From Pseudomonadota bacterium (GTDB lineage Bacteria; Pseudomonadota; Gammaproteobacteria; Steroidobacterales; Steroidobacteraceae): DNA of 64,000 bases. The DNA lies in the NCBI GenBank assembly GCA_018241425.1, contig JAFEDU010000003.1, forward strand, positions 62,001-126,000, given 5' to 3'. Shown here in pieces: positions 34,942 through 44,186 of this stretch. The notes beneath the pieces were generated by a model, which saw only the letters and a list, made by a program, of their open reading frames with translations, did not search any database and had not been told where the DNA came from. Every line of letters begins with the position of its first letter. Position 1 is the stretch's first letter. Position numbers and translations under genes: made by a program.

Positions 34942-36465
34942 GTGCCTATGAACGTCCCTGCCCTTCTCAAGAAGCCGCTCGTGGCCGCCGTCCTCGGCGC
35001 CTGCGCGATCGCGGCTCCGGTAAGCGTGCTGTACGTGGGCGCGACGCGCGCCGCGGCCACCACCCAGGCGGCCGTAACCCCGACCCAGCCCACCCCCGCA
35101 TCCCCGGGCGTGAACCTCGCCGCCCAGCTCCCGGACTTCTCCTCGATGGTGCAGCGCTACGGCCCCGCGGTGGTGAACATCGCCGTCGTCAGCAAGGGCA
35201 CCCCCGCGGTGGACCAGGGCGACGACGATGACGACGACGACAGCGGTCAGGGTGGCGGCAACGGCCAGGCGAACCCGTTCGGGCCGAACAGCCCGTTCGC
35301 GCCGTTCTTCCGCGGCACGCCGTTCGGCCAGGGCAAGCCCGCCCCGGTGCGCGGCGAGGGCTCGGGCTTCATCGTCCGCAGCGACGGGGTGATCCTGACC
35401 AATGCGCACGTGGTGAACGGCGCGACCGAGGTGACGGTGCGCATGACCGACCGGCGCGAGTACACCGCCAAGGTGATCGGCGTCGACACCAAGAGCGACA
35501 TCGCGGTCATCAAGATCAACGCCAAGGACCTGCCGGTGGTCAAGCTCGGCGACTCGCGCGGCCTCAAGGTCGGGGAGTGGGTGCTCGCCATCGGTGCGCC
35601 GTTCGGGTTCGAGAACAGCGCCACGGCCGGCATCGTCTCGGCCAAGGGCCGCACGCTCGACTCCGGCTACGTGCCCTTCATCCAGACCGACGTGCCGATC
35701 AACCCCGGCAACTCGGGCGGCCCGCTCTTCAACATGAAGGGCGAGGTGGTCGGCATCAACTCGCAGATCTACAGCCGCTCGGGCGGCTACCAGGGCGTCT
35801 CGTTCTCGATCCCGATCGACGTGGCGCTGCAGGTGAGCAACCAGCTGCAGACCACCGGCCACGTGACGCGCGGCAAGATCGGCGTGGTGATCCAGCCGGT
35901 GACCCAGGGGCTGGCCGACTCCTTCGGCCTGCCGCAGCCCGAGGGCGCGCTCGTCTCCCAGGTGGAGAAGGGTGGCCCTGCCGAGAAGGCCGGCGTGGAG
36001 CCCGGGGACGTGATCCTCAAGCTCAACGACCAGCCGCTCAAGGACTCCAACGAGCTGCCGGCGCTGGTGGCGGCCCTCACCCCCGGCACGAGCGTGAACC
36101 TCGAGGTCTGGCGCAACCATGCCTCGCGCAACATGAGCGTCACGCTCGGGGCGCTCGAGGACAAGCGCACCGCCAGGACCGAGCAGGCCCATGAGCAGAG
36201 CGGCAAGCTCGGGCTCGCGGTCCGTCCCCTGAGCCCCGATGAGCAGAAGCAGGGCAACCTGAAGAGCGGCCTCGTGGTCGAGCGCGTCTCGGGACCGGCG
36301 GCCGATGCCGGCATCCAGCAGGGCGACGTGGTACTCGCGGCCAACGGCACGCCCGTGACCAGCGCCGATGACCTGAAGAACGCGGTGGAGAAGTCCAAGG
36401 GACACATCGCGCTCCTCATCCAGCGCGGCGATGCCCGGATCTTCGTGCCGGTGCGGGTCGGCTGA
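34942..36465 (+). CDS. DegP/DegQ-family periplasmic serine endoprotease
   Basis: 507 residues from GTG 34942 (GGAG 5 bases upstream; ATG 34948 is the alternative). Signal segment about 12-35. Catalytic triad: His in TNAHVVNGA, Asp in TKSDIAVIKI, Ser in NPGNSGGPLF. Two PDZ domains follow (about 300-390 and 410-500). An Asp-rich run (DDDDDDD, near residue 94-100) and a Gly/Asn/Pro-rich loop lie before the protease domain, in the LA-loop region. It degrades or refolds damaged envelope proteins. Terminated by the hairpin at 36501. Confidence 0.95.
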   Translation: MPMNVPALLKKPLVAAVLGACAIAAPVSVLYVGATRAAATTQAAVTPTQPTPASPGVNLAAQLPDFSSMVQRYGPAVVNIAVVSKGTPAVDQGDDDDDDDSGQGGGNGQANPFGPNSPFAPFFRGTPFGQGKPAPVRGEGSGFIVRSDGVILTNAHVVNGATEVTVRMTDRREYTAKVIGVDTKSDIAVIKINAKDLPVVKLGDSRGLKVGEWVLAIGAPFGFENSATAGIVSAKGRTLDSGYVPFIQTDVPINPGNSGGPLFNMKGEVVGINSQIYSRSGGYQGVSFSIPIDVALQVSNQLQTTGHVTRGKIGVVIQPVTQGLADSFGLPQPEGALVSQVEKGGPAEKAGVEPGDVILKLNDQPLKDSNELPALVAALTPGTSVNLEVWRNHASRNMSVTLGALEDKRTARTEQAHEQSGKLGLAVRPLSPDEQKQGNLKSGLVVERVSGPAADAGIQQGDVVLAANGTPVTSADDLKNAVEKSKGHIALLIQRGDARIFVPVRVG

Positions 36466-36500
36466 CGCCGCGCGCCTGCCGACAGCGCAAGGCCGATGAA

Positions 36501-36535
36501 AAAAGGCCCGCCGCGTGCACCGCGGCGGGCCTTTT
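36501..36535. terminator. Bidirectional rho-independent terminator
   Basis: A perfect 15-bp inverted repeat: AAAAGGCCCGCCGCG (36501-36515), loop TGCAC, CGCGGCGGGCCTTTT (36521-36535). A/T runs on both sides allow it to end the protease transcript (+) and the prpBCD transcript (-). Confidence 0.95.
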
Positions 36536-36568
36536 GCTGTCCGGTGCCGTGGGGGCGCTGACGCCTAG

Positions 36569-38029
36569 CTAGCCGGCGCCGTTGGTCACCAGTGCCGCCA
36601 TCAGCTCGTTCACCGGCATGGCATCGAGCGCCGCGCCGCGCGCGAACAGCGCGCGGATCTTCTCGGCCTGCTTAGGCTGGAAGTGCGCATCCACCGAGGC
36701 CTGGAACTTCTTCACCAGCACCGGCATGCCCTCGGCGCGGCGCTTGCGGTGCCCGATCGGGAAGTCCACCGCCACGCGCTCGGTCGAGGTGCCGTCCTTG
36801 AAGAACACCTGCACCGCGTTGCCGATGTAGCGCTTGTCGGCGGCGTAGTACTCGGTGGTGAAGGTCGGGTTCTCGCGCACCTGCATGCGCTCGCGCAGCG
36901 CATCCACCCGCGGGTCGGCGGCGATCTTGTCCTCGTAGTCCTCGGCCGTCAGGCGCCCGAAGATCAGGGGGATCGCGACCATGTACTGGATGCAGTGGTC
37001 GCGGTCGGCCGGGTTGGCGAGCGGACCGGTCTTGTCGATGATGCGCACCCCCGGTTCCTGGGTCTCGATCACGACGCGGTCGATGTCGGCGAGGCGGTCC
37101 TTCACCTTCGGGTGCAGCGTCATGGCCGCCTCCACCGCCGTCTGGGCGTGGAACTCGGCCGGGAAGGAGATCTTGAACAGCACGTTCTCCATCACGTAGC
37201 TGCCGAAGGGCTGCGGCAGCGCGAGCGCCTTGCCCTTGAACAGCACGTCCTGGAAGCCCCAGGTCTTGGCACTCAGCGCCGACGGGTAGCCCATCTCGCC
37301 GGTGAGTGCGATCAAACCCAGGCGCACGGCGCGGCTGGTGGCATCGCCGGCCGCCCAGCTCTTGCGCGAGCCGGTGTTGGGCGCATGCCGGTAGGTGCGC
37401 AGCGCGCCGCCGTCGATCCAGGCGTTGGAGACCGCGTTGGTCACCTGCTCGAGCGTGCCGGACAGCATGCTCGTCACCACCGCGGTGGAGGCGACGCGCA
37501 CCAGTAACACGTGGTCCAGCCCCACGCGGTTGAAACTGTTCTCGAGCGCCAGCACGCCCTGGATCTCGTGCGCCTTGATCATGGCGGTGAGCACGTCGCG
37601 CACCGTCGGCGGGGTGAGCCCCTGCATGAGGGCGGTTCGCGCGAGGTAATCGGCCACCGCGAGGATCCCGCCCAGGTTGTCGGACGGGTGGCCCCACTCG
37701 GCGGCGAGCCAGGTGTCGTTGAAGTCGAGCCAGCGCACCATGGCGCCGATGTTGAACGCCGCCTGCACCGGCTCGAGCTCGTAGGAGGTCCCCGGCACGC
37801 GCGCCCCGCCGGTCATGACGGCGCCGGGCACCACGGGCCCCAGCAGCTTGCGGCAGGCCGGGTACTTCAGGGCCTGGAAACCGCAGGCGAGCGTGTCCAT
37901 GAAGCAGTAGCGGGCCGTCTCGTAGGCCGCATCGCTCGTGATCTTCGCGTCCCGCGCGTAGCGGGCGATGGCGGTCAGCAGGCTGTCGGGGTCGGGGCGG
38001 TGCGCGGACTTGATGTCGTGGGCGGACAT
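36569..38029 (-). CDS. prpD: 2-methylcitrate dehydratase (MmgE/PrpD family)
   Basis: 486 residues. PrpD features are [15 protein letters not shown] near the start, [21 protein letters not shown] (about 100-120, active-site region) and [18 protein letters not shown]. It dehydrates 2-methylcitrate to 2-methyl-cis-aconitate in the methylcitrate cycle for propionyl-CoA. Third gene of prpBCD, 14 bases after prpC. There is no acnD/prpF pair, so this is the PrpD version of the pathway. Confidence 0.95.
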   Translation of the reverse strand: MSAHDIKSAHRPDPDSLLTAIARYARDAKITSDAAYETARYCFMDTLACGFQALKYPACRKLLGPVVPGAVMTGGARVPGTSYELEPVQAAFNIGAMVRWLDFNDTWLAAEWGHPSDNLGGILAVADYLARTALMQGLTPPTVRDVLTAMIKAHEIQGVLALENSFNRVGLDHVLLVRVASTAVVTSMLSGTLEQVTNAVSNAWIDGGALRTYRHAPNTGSRKSWAAGDATSRAVRLGLIALTGEMGYPSALSAKTWGFQDVLFKGKALALPQPFGSYVMENVLFKISFPAEFHAQTAVEAAMTLHPKVKDRLADIDRVVIETQEPGVRIIDKTGPLANPADRDHCIQYMVAIPLIFGRLTAEDYEDKIAADPRVDALRERMQVRENPTFTTEYYAADKRYIGNAVQVFFKDGTSTERVAVDFPIGHRKRRAEGMPVLVKKFQASVDAHFQPKQAEKIRALFARGAALDAMPVNELMAALVTNGAG

Positions 38030-38043
38030 GTCTTCTCGGTGGC

Positions 38044-39195
38044 TTACTTGCGTTTGTCGAGGGGGACGAACTTGAGGTTCTCGGGGCCGGTGTAGTTGGC
38101 CGCGGGGCGGATGATCTTGCCGTCGATGCGCTGCTCGATCACGTGCGCCGCCCAGCCGGTGGTGCGGGCGATGACGAACAACGGGGTGAACATGGCGGTC
38201 GGCACGCCCATCATGTGGTACGAGACGGCCGAGAACCAGTCGAGGTTGGGGAACATCTTCTTGATCTCGGCCATGACGCTCTCGATGCGCTCGGCGATGG
38301 CGAACATCTTGAGGTCGCCGGCCTCCTTGGAGAGCTGGCGCGCGACTTCCTTGATCACGACGTTGCGCGGGTCGGACACGGTGTACACCGGGTGCCCGAA
38401 GCCGATGATCACTTCCTTGGCGGCGACGCGGGCGCGGATGTCGGCCTCGGCGGCCTCCGGGGTGTCGTAGCGCTTCTGGATCTCGAAGGCGAACTCGTTG
38501 GCCCCGCCGTGCTTCGGTCCCCGCAGCGCCCCGATCGCCCCGGTGATGCAGGAGTAGAGGTCCGCCCCGGTGCCGGCGATCACGCGCGCGGCGAAGGTCG
38601 AGGCGTTGAACTCGTGCTCGGCGTAGAGGATGAGCGAGGTGTGCATGGCGCGCACCCAGGAGGCCGGCGGCGGGCGCCGGTGCAGCAGGTGCAGGAAATG
38701 GCCGCCGACCGAGTCATCCTCCGTCTCGACCATGATGCGCTGGCCGGAGTGGGAGTAGTGGTACCAGTAGCACAGCATCGAGCCGAACGAGGCCACCAGG
38801 CGGTCGGCGATGTCGCGCGCGCCCGGTACGGAGTGGTCGTCCTTCTCCGGCAGCGCACAGCCCAGGGCGGAAGCCCCGGTGCGCATGACGTCCATCGGGT
38901 GCGTGGCGGCCGGCAGGGCCTCCAGCACCGTGCGCACCGCCTGCGGCAGCCCGCGCAGCGACTTGAGCTTGGCCTTGTAGGCGGCGAGCTCCGCGCGGCC
39001 CGGCAGGCGCTCGTGGATGAGGAGGTAGGCGATCTCCTCGAACTCCGCGGCGTTGGCGATCTCCAGGATGTCGTAGCCGCGGTAATGCAGGTCGTTGCCG
39101 GTGCGGCCGACGGTGCACAGCGCGGTGTTGCCCGCGGTCACCCCCGAGAGCGCGACGGATTTCTTGGGCTTGAAGCCGGCGGCAGGCTCAGTCAT
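38044..39195 (-). CDS. prpC: 2-methylcitrate synthase
   Basis: 383 residues, citrate-synthase fold. Active-site regions: [28 protein letters not shown]-type segment reading [18 protein letters not shown], and [14 protein letters not shown]. Joins propionyl-CoA with oxaloacetate. Assignment to methylcitrate rather than citrate synthase rests on the prpB/prpD neighbours and on sequence type. Start overlaps the prpB stop by 4 bases. Confidence 0.96.
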   Translation of the reverse strand: MTEPAAGFKPKKSVALSGVTAGNTALCTVGRTGNDLHYRGYDILEIANAAEFEEIAYLLIHERLPGRAELAAYKAKLKSLRGLPQAVRTVLEALPAATHPMDVMRTGASALGCALPEKDDHSVPGARDIADRLVASFGSMLCYWYHYSHSGQRIMVETEDDSVGGHFLHLLHRRPPPASWVRAMHTSLILYAEHEFNASTFAARVIAGTGADLYSCITGAIGALRGPKHGGANEFAFEIQKRYDTPEAAEADIRARVAAKEVIIGFGHPVYTVSDPRNVVIKEVARQLSKEAGDLKMFAIAERIESVMAEIKKMFPNLDWFSAVSYHMMGVPTAMFTPLFVIARTTGWAAHVIEQRIDGKIIRPAANYTGPENLKFVPLDKRK

Positions 39196-40079
39196 GGCGT
39201 TTCTTTCCCGAATAGCGCGTCGAGCTTGCGTTCGTACTCGTGGTAGCCGAGCACTTCGTAGAGCTCGGCGCGCGTCTGCATGTACGGCAGCACGCTCTTC
39301 TGCGTGCCGTCCTTGCGGATCGCCCCGTAGACGACCTCGTGCGCCTTGGCGGCGGCGCGGAAGGCGGACAGCGGGTAGAGCACCAGGCGCACGCCCGCCT
39401 CGCCCAGCTCCTTCGTGGTGAAGAGCGGGGTCTGCCCGAACTCGGTGATGTTGGCGAGCACCGGCACCGGCACGCGGCGCGCGAACTCGCGGTACTCCGC
39501 GAGCGTCTTCAGGGCTTCGGCGAAGATCATGTCGGCGCCGGCCTCGACGTAGGCCTGGGCGCGCTCAAGCGCGGCCTCCTGGCCCTCGACCGCGTGCGCA
39601 TCGGTGCGCGCCATCACGACGAACTTGGCATCGATGCGGCCGTCGACGGCCGCCTTGATGCGGTCGACCATCTCGGCCTTGGAGACTAGCGCCTTGCCCG
39701 GCCGGTGGCCGCAGCGCTTGGCGGAGACCTGGTCCTCCAGGTGCATGCCGGCAGCCCCCGCGCGGGTGAGGTCGGCGGTGGTCTTGGCGATGTTGAAGGC
39801 GGTGCCCCAGCCGGTGTCGGCATCGACCAGGAGCGGCAGCTCGCTCGCGCCTGCGATGCGGCGCACGTCCTCGCAGACGTCGTTGAGCGAGGTCATGCCC
39901 AGGTCCGGCAGGCCGAAGGAGGCGTTCGCCACCCCCGCCCCGGACAGGTAGATGGCCCGGAACCCGGCCCGTTCGGCCAGGAGCGCGGCGTAGGCGTTGA
40001 TGGTGCCGACCACCTGCAGGGGCCGTTCGGCCTCGACCGCGGCCCGCAGCCGCGCGCCGGCGGATTGCGTTTCCGACAT
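39192..40079 (-). CDS. prpB: 2-methylisocitrate lyase
   Basis: 295 residues, isocitrate-lyase superfamily. Conserved: [16 protein letters not shown], the Mg2+ site [14 protein letters not shown], and the catalytic loop [13 protein letters not shown]. Splits 2-methylisocitrate to pyruvate and succinate. First gene of prpBCD, with GGAAGG 7 bases before the ATG and a -10 at 40107-40112. No prpR regulator is found nearby. Confidence 0.96.
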   Translation of the reverse strand: MSETQSAGARLRAAVEAERPLQVVGTINAYAALLAERAGFRAIYLSGAGVANASFGLPDLGMTSLNDVCEDVRRIAGASELPLLVDADTGWGTAFNIAKTTADLTRAGAAGMHLEDQVSAKRCGHRPGKALVSKAEMVDRIKAAVDGRIDAKFVVMARTDAHAVEGQEAALERAQAYVEAGADMIFAEALKTLAEYREFARRVPVPVLANITEFGQTPLFTTKELGEAGVRLVLYPLSAFRAAAKAHEVVYGAIRKDGTQKSVLPYMQTRAELYEVLGYHEYERKLDALFGKETP

Positions 40080-40106
40080 AAAAAAACCTTCCGCGAGGGG
40101 ATGCGC

Positions 40107-40114
40107 ATTCTATA
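40107..40114 (-). promoter_or_regulatory. -10 region of prpBCD
   Basis: On the minus strand TATAGAAT (40114-40107) lies about 27 bases before the prpB ATG and directly downstream of the hairpin at 40128-40161. The gap between them leaves no room for a standard -35 outside the hairpin, so the hairpin DNA may overlap an operator. Confidence 0.5.
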
Positions 40115-40127
40115 CGCGCAGGCCCCC

Positions 40128-40161
40128 CGCCGCGATCCTACCCGCCGGTAGGATCGCGGCG
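40128..40161. terminator. 15-bp perfect inverted repeat between acuI-type gene and prpB
   Basis: CGCCGCGATCCTACC (40128-40142), loop CGCC, and GGTAGGATCGCGGCG (40147-40161). It follows the stop of the reductase gene and precedes the prpB promoter on the same strand. No T tract follows, so a terminator or an operator dyad are both possible. Confidence 0.6.
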
Positions 40162-40181
40162 CACGGTGAGCGTTAGTCCGT

Positions 40182-41171
40182 TCAGCCGATGCGCACGACC
40201 GTGCGCCCGGTGACCGAGCCGTCGAGGTAGCCGGGGAAGGCCTGCGGCAGCTCGTCGAAGTCGATGGTGCGGGTGACGATGCGCTTCAGGTGCCGCGGGC
40301 GCAGGTCCGTGCCGATGCGCTCCCAGACCTTCAGGCGCCAGTCGCGCGGGGTCACCGAGGAGTTGATGCCGATGAGGCTCACCCCGCGCAGGATGAAGGG
40401 CATCACCGTCGTCTTGAGCTCGGGCCCGGAGGCGAGCCCGATGCTGGCGATGTTCCCCCAGAAGTCCACGGTGCGCGTCAGCCACGCCAGGTAGTCCCCG
40501 CCGAGGTTGTCGATGGCGCCCCCGAAGCGGGTGGTCTCGAGCGCCCGCGTGCCGAGGTCCAGGCCCGCGCGCGGCAGGATCTCGTCCGCGCCCAGCTCCC
40601 TCAGGTATTCCTCCGCCTGCGGCTTGCCGGAGAGGGCCACCACCCGGTAGCCGCGGGTCTTGAGCATGTCGATCGCGAGGCTCCCGACCCCGCCGGTGGC
40701 GCCGGTCACCAGGATCGGGCCGCCGCCGGGGGACTGGCCGTTCTGCTCCATGCGGTGGATGGCCAGCGCGGCCGTGAACCCTGCGGTGCCGAGCGCCATG
40801 ACGTCGAAGGCGTTCATGCCCGCCGGCAGCGGGATCACCCAGTCGCCCTTCACCCGGGCCACTTCCGCGTAGCCGCCGTCGTGGGTCTCCGACAGCATGC
40901 AGCCGGTCACCAGCACCTCGTCGCCCTTCTTGTAACGCGGGTCCTCGGAGGACTCGACGATGCCGGCGAGGTCGATCCCCGCGACCAGCGGGTAGCGGCG
41001 CAGGATCTTGCCGGCGCCGGTCGCGGCGAGCGCGTCCTTGTAGTTGATGCCCGAGTGGCTCACCCGGATCACGACCTCCCCCGGCGCGAGGTCGGCCAGC
41101 GTGAGGTTCTCGAAGCGGGCGGCGATGCGGCCGTCCTCCTGGTGGATCCTGAAGGCGCGAAAGCTGCTCAC
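40182..41171 (-). CDS. acuI: Acrylyl-CoA reductase-type medium-chain dehydrogenase (AcuI/YhdH)
   Basis: 329 residues, zinc-free MDR family. Signatures: SHSGINYKDALAATGAGKI, PLVAGIDLAGIVESS, nucleotide loop VTGATGGVGSLAIDML, and INSSVTPRDWRLKVW. AcuI reduces acrylyl-CoA to propionyl-CoA with NADPH. Its place just upstream of prpBCD fits this, because propionyl-CoA is the substrate of the methylcitrate cycle. Starts 4 bases inside the end of the metallo-beta-lactamase-fold gene. Confidence 0.9.
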   Translation of the reverse strand: MSSFRAFRIHQEDGRIAARFENLTLADLAPGEVVIRVSHSGINYKDALAATGAGKILRRYPLVAGIDLAGIVESSEDPRYKKGDEVLVTGCMLSETHDGGYAEVARVKGDWVIPLPAGMNAFDVMALGTAGFTAALAIHRMEQNGQSPGGGPILVTGATGGVGSLAIDMLKTRGYRVVALSGKPQAEEYLRELGADEILPRAGLDLGTRALETTRFGGAIDNLGGDYLAWLTRTVDFWGNIASIGLASGPELKTTVMPFILRGVSLIGINSSVTPRDWRLKVWERIGTDLRPRHLKRIVTRTIDFDELPQAFPGYLDGSVTGRTVVRIG

Positions 41172-42118
41172 GATTTCTCTCCCCGCTTGAGCCAGACGAT
41201 GAGGCCCTGGATGTTGAGGTCGAGGTCACCCTCGAGGAAACGGCGGATCTGCTCATCCGGGAGCGTCACGCCATGGGCGCGGGCGGCGCCGAGCCAGCGC
41301 TCCCCGATCGCCGCGCGGAGCGAGGCCGCCGGGTCCGGGTCGCGGGCGTGCGCGCGGGCGAGCCGCGCAAGCTCCCGCACCTGCCCCTTGAGGGACTCCC
41401 CGAGGCGGGCGACGTCGGTGACGCGGCTGAAGTGCATGAGGTACATCGACTCGGGCTGGTAGGCGAGCATGCGGTCGATGGAGGCGATGAGCTGCTCCGG
41501 GTCGAACTGCGTCGGGGTCGTGGTGGGGAAGATGAACGCGCCGCGCGCGGTGTCGAACACCCGGTAGGAGATCCCGAAAGTGTCCCCGGGGAAGATGCTG
41601 CGGTGGGTCGCGTCCACCACGGCGTAGTGGTGCAGCGCGTGGCCCGGGGTGTGGATGAGCTCGAGCGTGCGCTCACCGAGGCGGATGCGTTCCCCGTCCC
41701 CGACCTCGTGCACGCGCGCGCGCTCGAGCGGGACCAGGTCCCCGTAGAGGCGCGCGAAGCGTTCCTCGCCGTAGACGACCTTGGAACCGGCGATCAGCTT
41801 GGCCGGGTCGATGAGGTGGGCCGCCCCGCGCGGATGGATGTAGGCGCGCGCGTTGGGCAGGAAGGTGAGGAGCTTGCCCGCGCCCCCGGCGTGGTCCAGG
41901 TGCACGTGGGTGAGCAGGACGTAGTCGACCGCACTGCGCGCCACCCCGAGCGTGTCGAGCGCCTCGAGCAGGTAGGGCACGGAAGAATTGGTGCCGACGT
42001 CGACGAACGCGGCGCGCCCGGCATCGACGATCACGTGTGCGGCGGCGTGCCCGGGGTAGAGGTACTCGGCATCGACGGCGGTGATGCCGTGCGGGTGGCG
42101 ATAGAGTTGTGCGGGCAC
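41168..42118 (-). CDS. Metallo-beta-lactamase-fold hydrolase
   Basis: 316 residues. Zinc motif THVHLDHAG (near 70-78) with further ligands in HTPGHALHH and FPGDTFG; the C-terminal third is helical. The fold serves thioesterases, glyoxalase II, lactonases and others. Operon position before the AcuI-type gene suggests an acyl-thioester substrate, but this is inference. Divergent from the S9 peptidase gene. Confidence 0.87.
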   Translation of the reverse strand: MPAQLYRHPHGITAVDAEYLYPGHAAAHVIVDAGRAAFVDVGTNSSVPYLLEALDTLGVARSAVDYVLLTHVHLDHAGGAGKLLTFLPNARAYIHPRGAAHLIDPAKLIAGSKVVYGEERFARLYGDLVPLERARVHEVGDGERIRLGERTLELIHTPGHALHHYAVVDATHRSIFPGDTFGISYRVFDTARGAFIFPTTTPTQFDPEQLIASIDRMLAYQPESMYLMHFSRVTDVARLGESLKGQVRELARLARAHARDPDPAASLRAAIGERWLGAARAHGVTLPDEQIRRFLEGDLDLNIQGLIVWLKRGEKS

Positions 42119-42170
42119 GGGAACTCGCTTGGGGCTTCCTTAGCGTTCCTCGAAATCGGGAGCGGGCGGA

Positions 42171-42199
42171 TGTACACATCGTAACCCGTACGCTAGGGT
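42171..42199 (+). promoter_or_regulatory. Candidate promoter of the S9 peptidase gene, leaderless spacing
   Basis: TGTACA (42171-42176), 17-base spacer, TAGGGT (42194-42199). The -10 ends 6 bases before ATG 42206, with no Shine-Dalgarno sequence between, so the mRNA may begin at the start codon. Confidence 0.45.
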
Positions 42200-42205
42200 G
42201 GACAC

Positions 42206-44176
42206 ATGACCTTCCGAACCCCGCGCCCCGGGAGCTGCGCCCTCGGCGCGCTTGCCCTGAGCCTGCTGCTCGCCCCGCACCTTGAAGCCCAGACCCCGGC
42301 CACCTCGCCCACCCATCGCGAGCAGGGCGCGCTGGTGTTCGAGGGCATCCCGCCCACGGACCCGGCGCTCGCGGAGCGCCTGCAGCGCTACCTTTCCTCG
42401 CGCGGCGCGACCTTCCTCGACTGGACCGCGGACGGGGCGCTCTTGGTGAAGACGCGCTTCGGCGAGAGCGAGCAGCTGCACCGCGTGGCGGGCCCCGGCG
42501 CGGCGCGCGAGCAGCTGACCTTCTTCGCCGACCCGGTCGAGTGGGCACATGCCGCGCACGCAGGCGAGGGCATCGTCTTCTGGAAGGACCAGGGCGGGGA
42601 CGACAACTTCCAGATCTGGTCGCTCGGCGCCAACGGCCAGCCGCGCGCGCTCACCAGCGGCAACTTCATCCACGGGAGCCCCGTGTGGTCGCATGACGGC
42701 AAGCGCGTCGCCTTCTACGGCAACGAGCGCGACGGACTGAGCTACGACGTCTATGTCGCGGACGTCGCCGCCGGCACGCCGCCACAGCTGCTCGTCGGCG
42801 GCCGCGACGACACCTGGTACCCCCTCGACTGGTCCGCTGACGACTCGCGCCTGCTGGTCTGGAGGTACGCCTCGTCCTCGGAGAGCTACCTGTACCTGGC
42901 GGACGTGGCGACCGGGAGCCTGACCCCGCTCGAGGTGAAGCCCTCCCCCGGCGGCATCCGCCGTGCCAAGTTCGGTCCCGACGGCCGCGGTGTATACGTG
43001 CTCACCGACGAGGACGGCGAGTTTGCCGCCCTGCGCTACAAGGACCCGGTGACGCACGAGAACCGCCGCGTCACGCCCGAGCTCAGCTGGGACGTCGAGG
43101 ACTTCGACGTGAGCGCCGACGGCCGCTACGTCGCCTACGTGGTGAACGAGGACGGCCGCAGCCGCCTGAACGTGCTCGACACCATCGCGCGCGCGGATCT
43201 CGCGGTGGCGGGCGTGCCCGGGGGCCACCTCGGCAACGTGCGCTTCGACCCGAAGGGCAAGCGCCTCGCGTTCTCGGCCGAGTCCCCGACCACGCCGCGC
43301 GATGCCTGGGTGTTCGAGCCCGAGCAGGGCAAGCTCGAGCGCTGGACCCACAGCGAGATCGGCCCGCTGGATCCGAAGGCGCTCGTGGCGCCGGAGCTGG
43401 TGCGGTTCCCGACCTGGGACCGCGTGAACGGCCACCCGCGGCAGCTGTCGGCCTGGGTGTACCGCCCCGCGCACGCCACGGGACCCACGCCGGTGGTCAT
43501 CAGCCTGCACGGGGGACCGGAGGCCCAGGCGCGCCCGGACTTCGACCCGTTCGTGCAATTCCTGGTGAACGAGCTCGGCTACAGCGTCATCGAGCCCAAC
43601 GTGCGCGGCTCAACCGGCTACGGACGCAGCTTCGAGGCGCTCGACAACGGCGTGCTGCGCGAGGACGCGCTGCGCGACGTGGGGTCGCTCCTGGTGTGGA
43701 TCGGCGTGCAGCCGGGCTTTGACCGCGGGCACGTCGCCGTGATGGGCGGCTCCTACGGCGGCTACCTCACGCTCGCCGCGCTCATCAGCTACGGCGAGCG
43801 CCTCAAGGGCGGTATCGACGTCGCCGGGATCTCCGACTTCGTGAGCTTCCTCAGGAATACTTCCGCCTACCGGCGCGACCTGCGCCGCGGCGAGTACGGC
43901 GACGAGCGCGAGCTGCACACCCGCGTGTTCCTCGAGCACATCTCCCCGCTCTCCAACGCCGCGCGCATCAAGAAGCCGCTCCTGGTGGTGGCCGGCGTCA
44001 ACGACCCGCGCGTGCCGCTGTCGGAGTCCGAGCAGCTGGTGTGGCGCATCCGCAATGCGGGGGGCGAGGTCTGGTACCTCACCGCGAAGGAGGAGGGCCA
44101 CGACTTCCGGCGCAAGTCCGACCGGGACGCCTACCTCGAGGTCGCCGCGAGCTTCCTGGAGAAGCTGCGCCACTGA
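42206..44176 (+). CDS. S9-family peptidase (dipeptidyl-peptidase/prolyl-oligopeptidase type)
   Basis: 656 residues: signal peptide (about 1-28), a beta-propeller of WD40-like TolB-type blades (about 60-390), then an alpha/beta hydrolase domain. Nucleophile Ser in GGSYGGYL (near 514), Asp in GVNDPRVP (near 599) and His in EEGHDF (near 632). Exported peptidase that probably removes di- or oligopeptides. Together with the M2 peptidase and peptide importers it supports growth on peptides. Confidence 0.93.
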   Translation: MTFRTPRPGSCALGALALSLLLAPHLEAQTPATSPTHREQGALVFEGIPPTDPALAERLQRYLSSRGATFLDWTADGALLVKTRFGESEQLHRVAGPGAAREQLTFFADPVEWAHAAHAGEGIVFWKDQGGDDNFQIWSLGANGQPRALTSGNFIHGSPVWSHDGKRVAFYGNERDGLSYDVYVADVAAGTPPQLLVGGRDDTWYPLDWSADDSRLLVWRYASSSESYLYLADVATGSLTPLEVKPSPGGIRRAKFGPDGRGVYVLTDEDGEFAALRYKDPVTHENRRVTPELSWDVEDFDVSADGRYVAYVVNEDGRSRLNVLDTIARADLAVAGVPGGHLGNVRFDPKGKRLAFSAESPTTPRDAWVFEPEQGKLERWTHSEIGPLDPKALVAPELVRFPTWDRVNGHPRQLSAWVYRPAHATGPTPVVISLHGGPEAQARPDFDPFVQFLVNELGYSVIEPNVRGSTGYGRSFEALDNGVLREDALRDVGSLLVWIGVQPGFDRGHVAVMGGSYGGYLTLAALISYGERLKGGIDVAGISDFVSFLRNTSAYRRDLRRGEYGDERELHTRVFLEHISPLSNAARIKKPLLVVAGVNDPRVPLSESEQLVWRIRNAGGEVWYLTAKEEGHDFRRKSDRDAYLEVAASFLEKLRH

Positions 44177-44186
44177 GACCTAAGAC

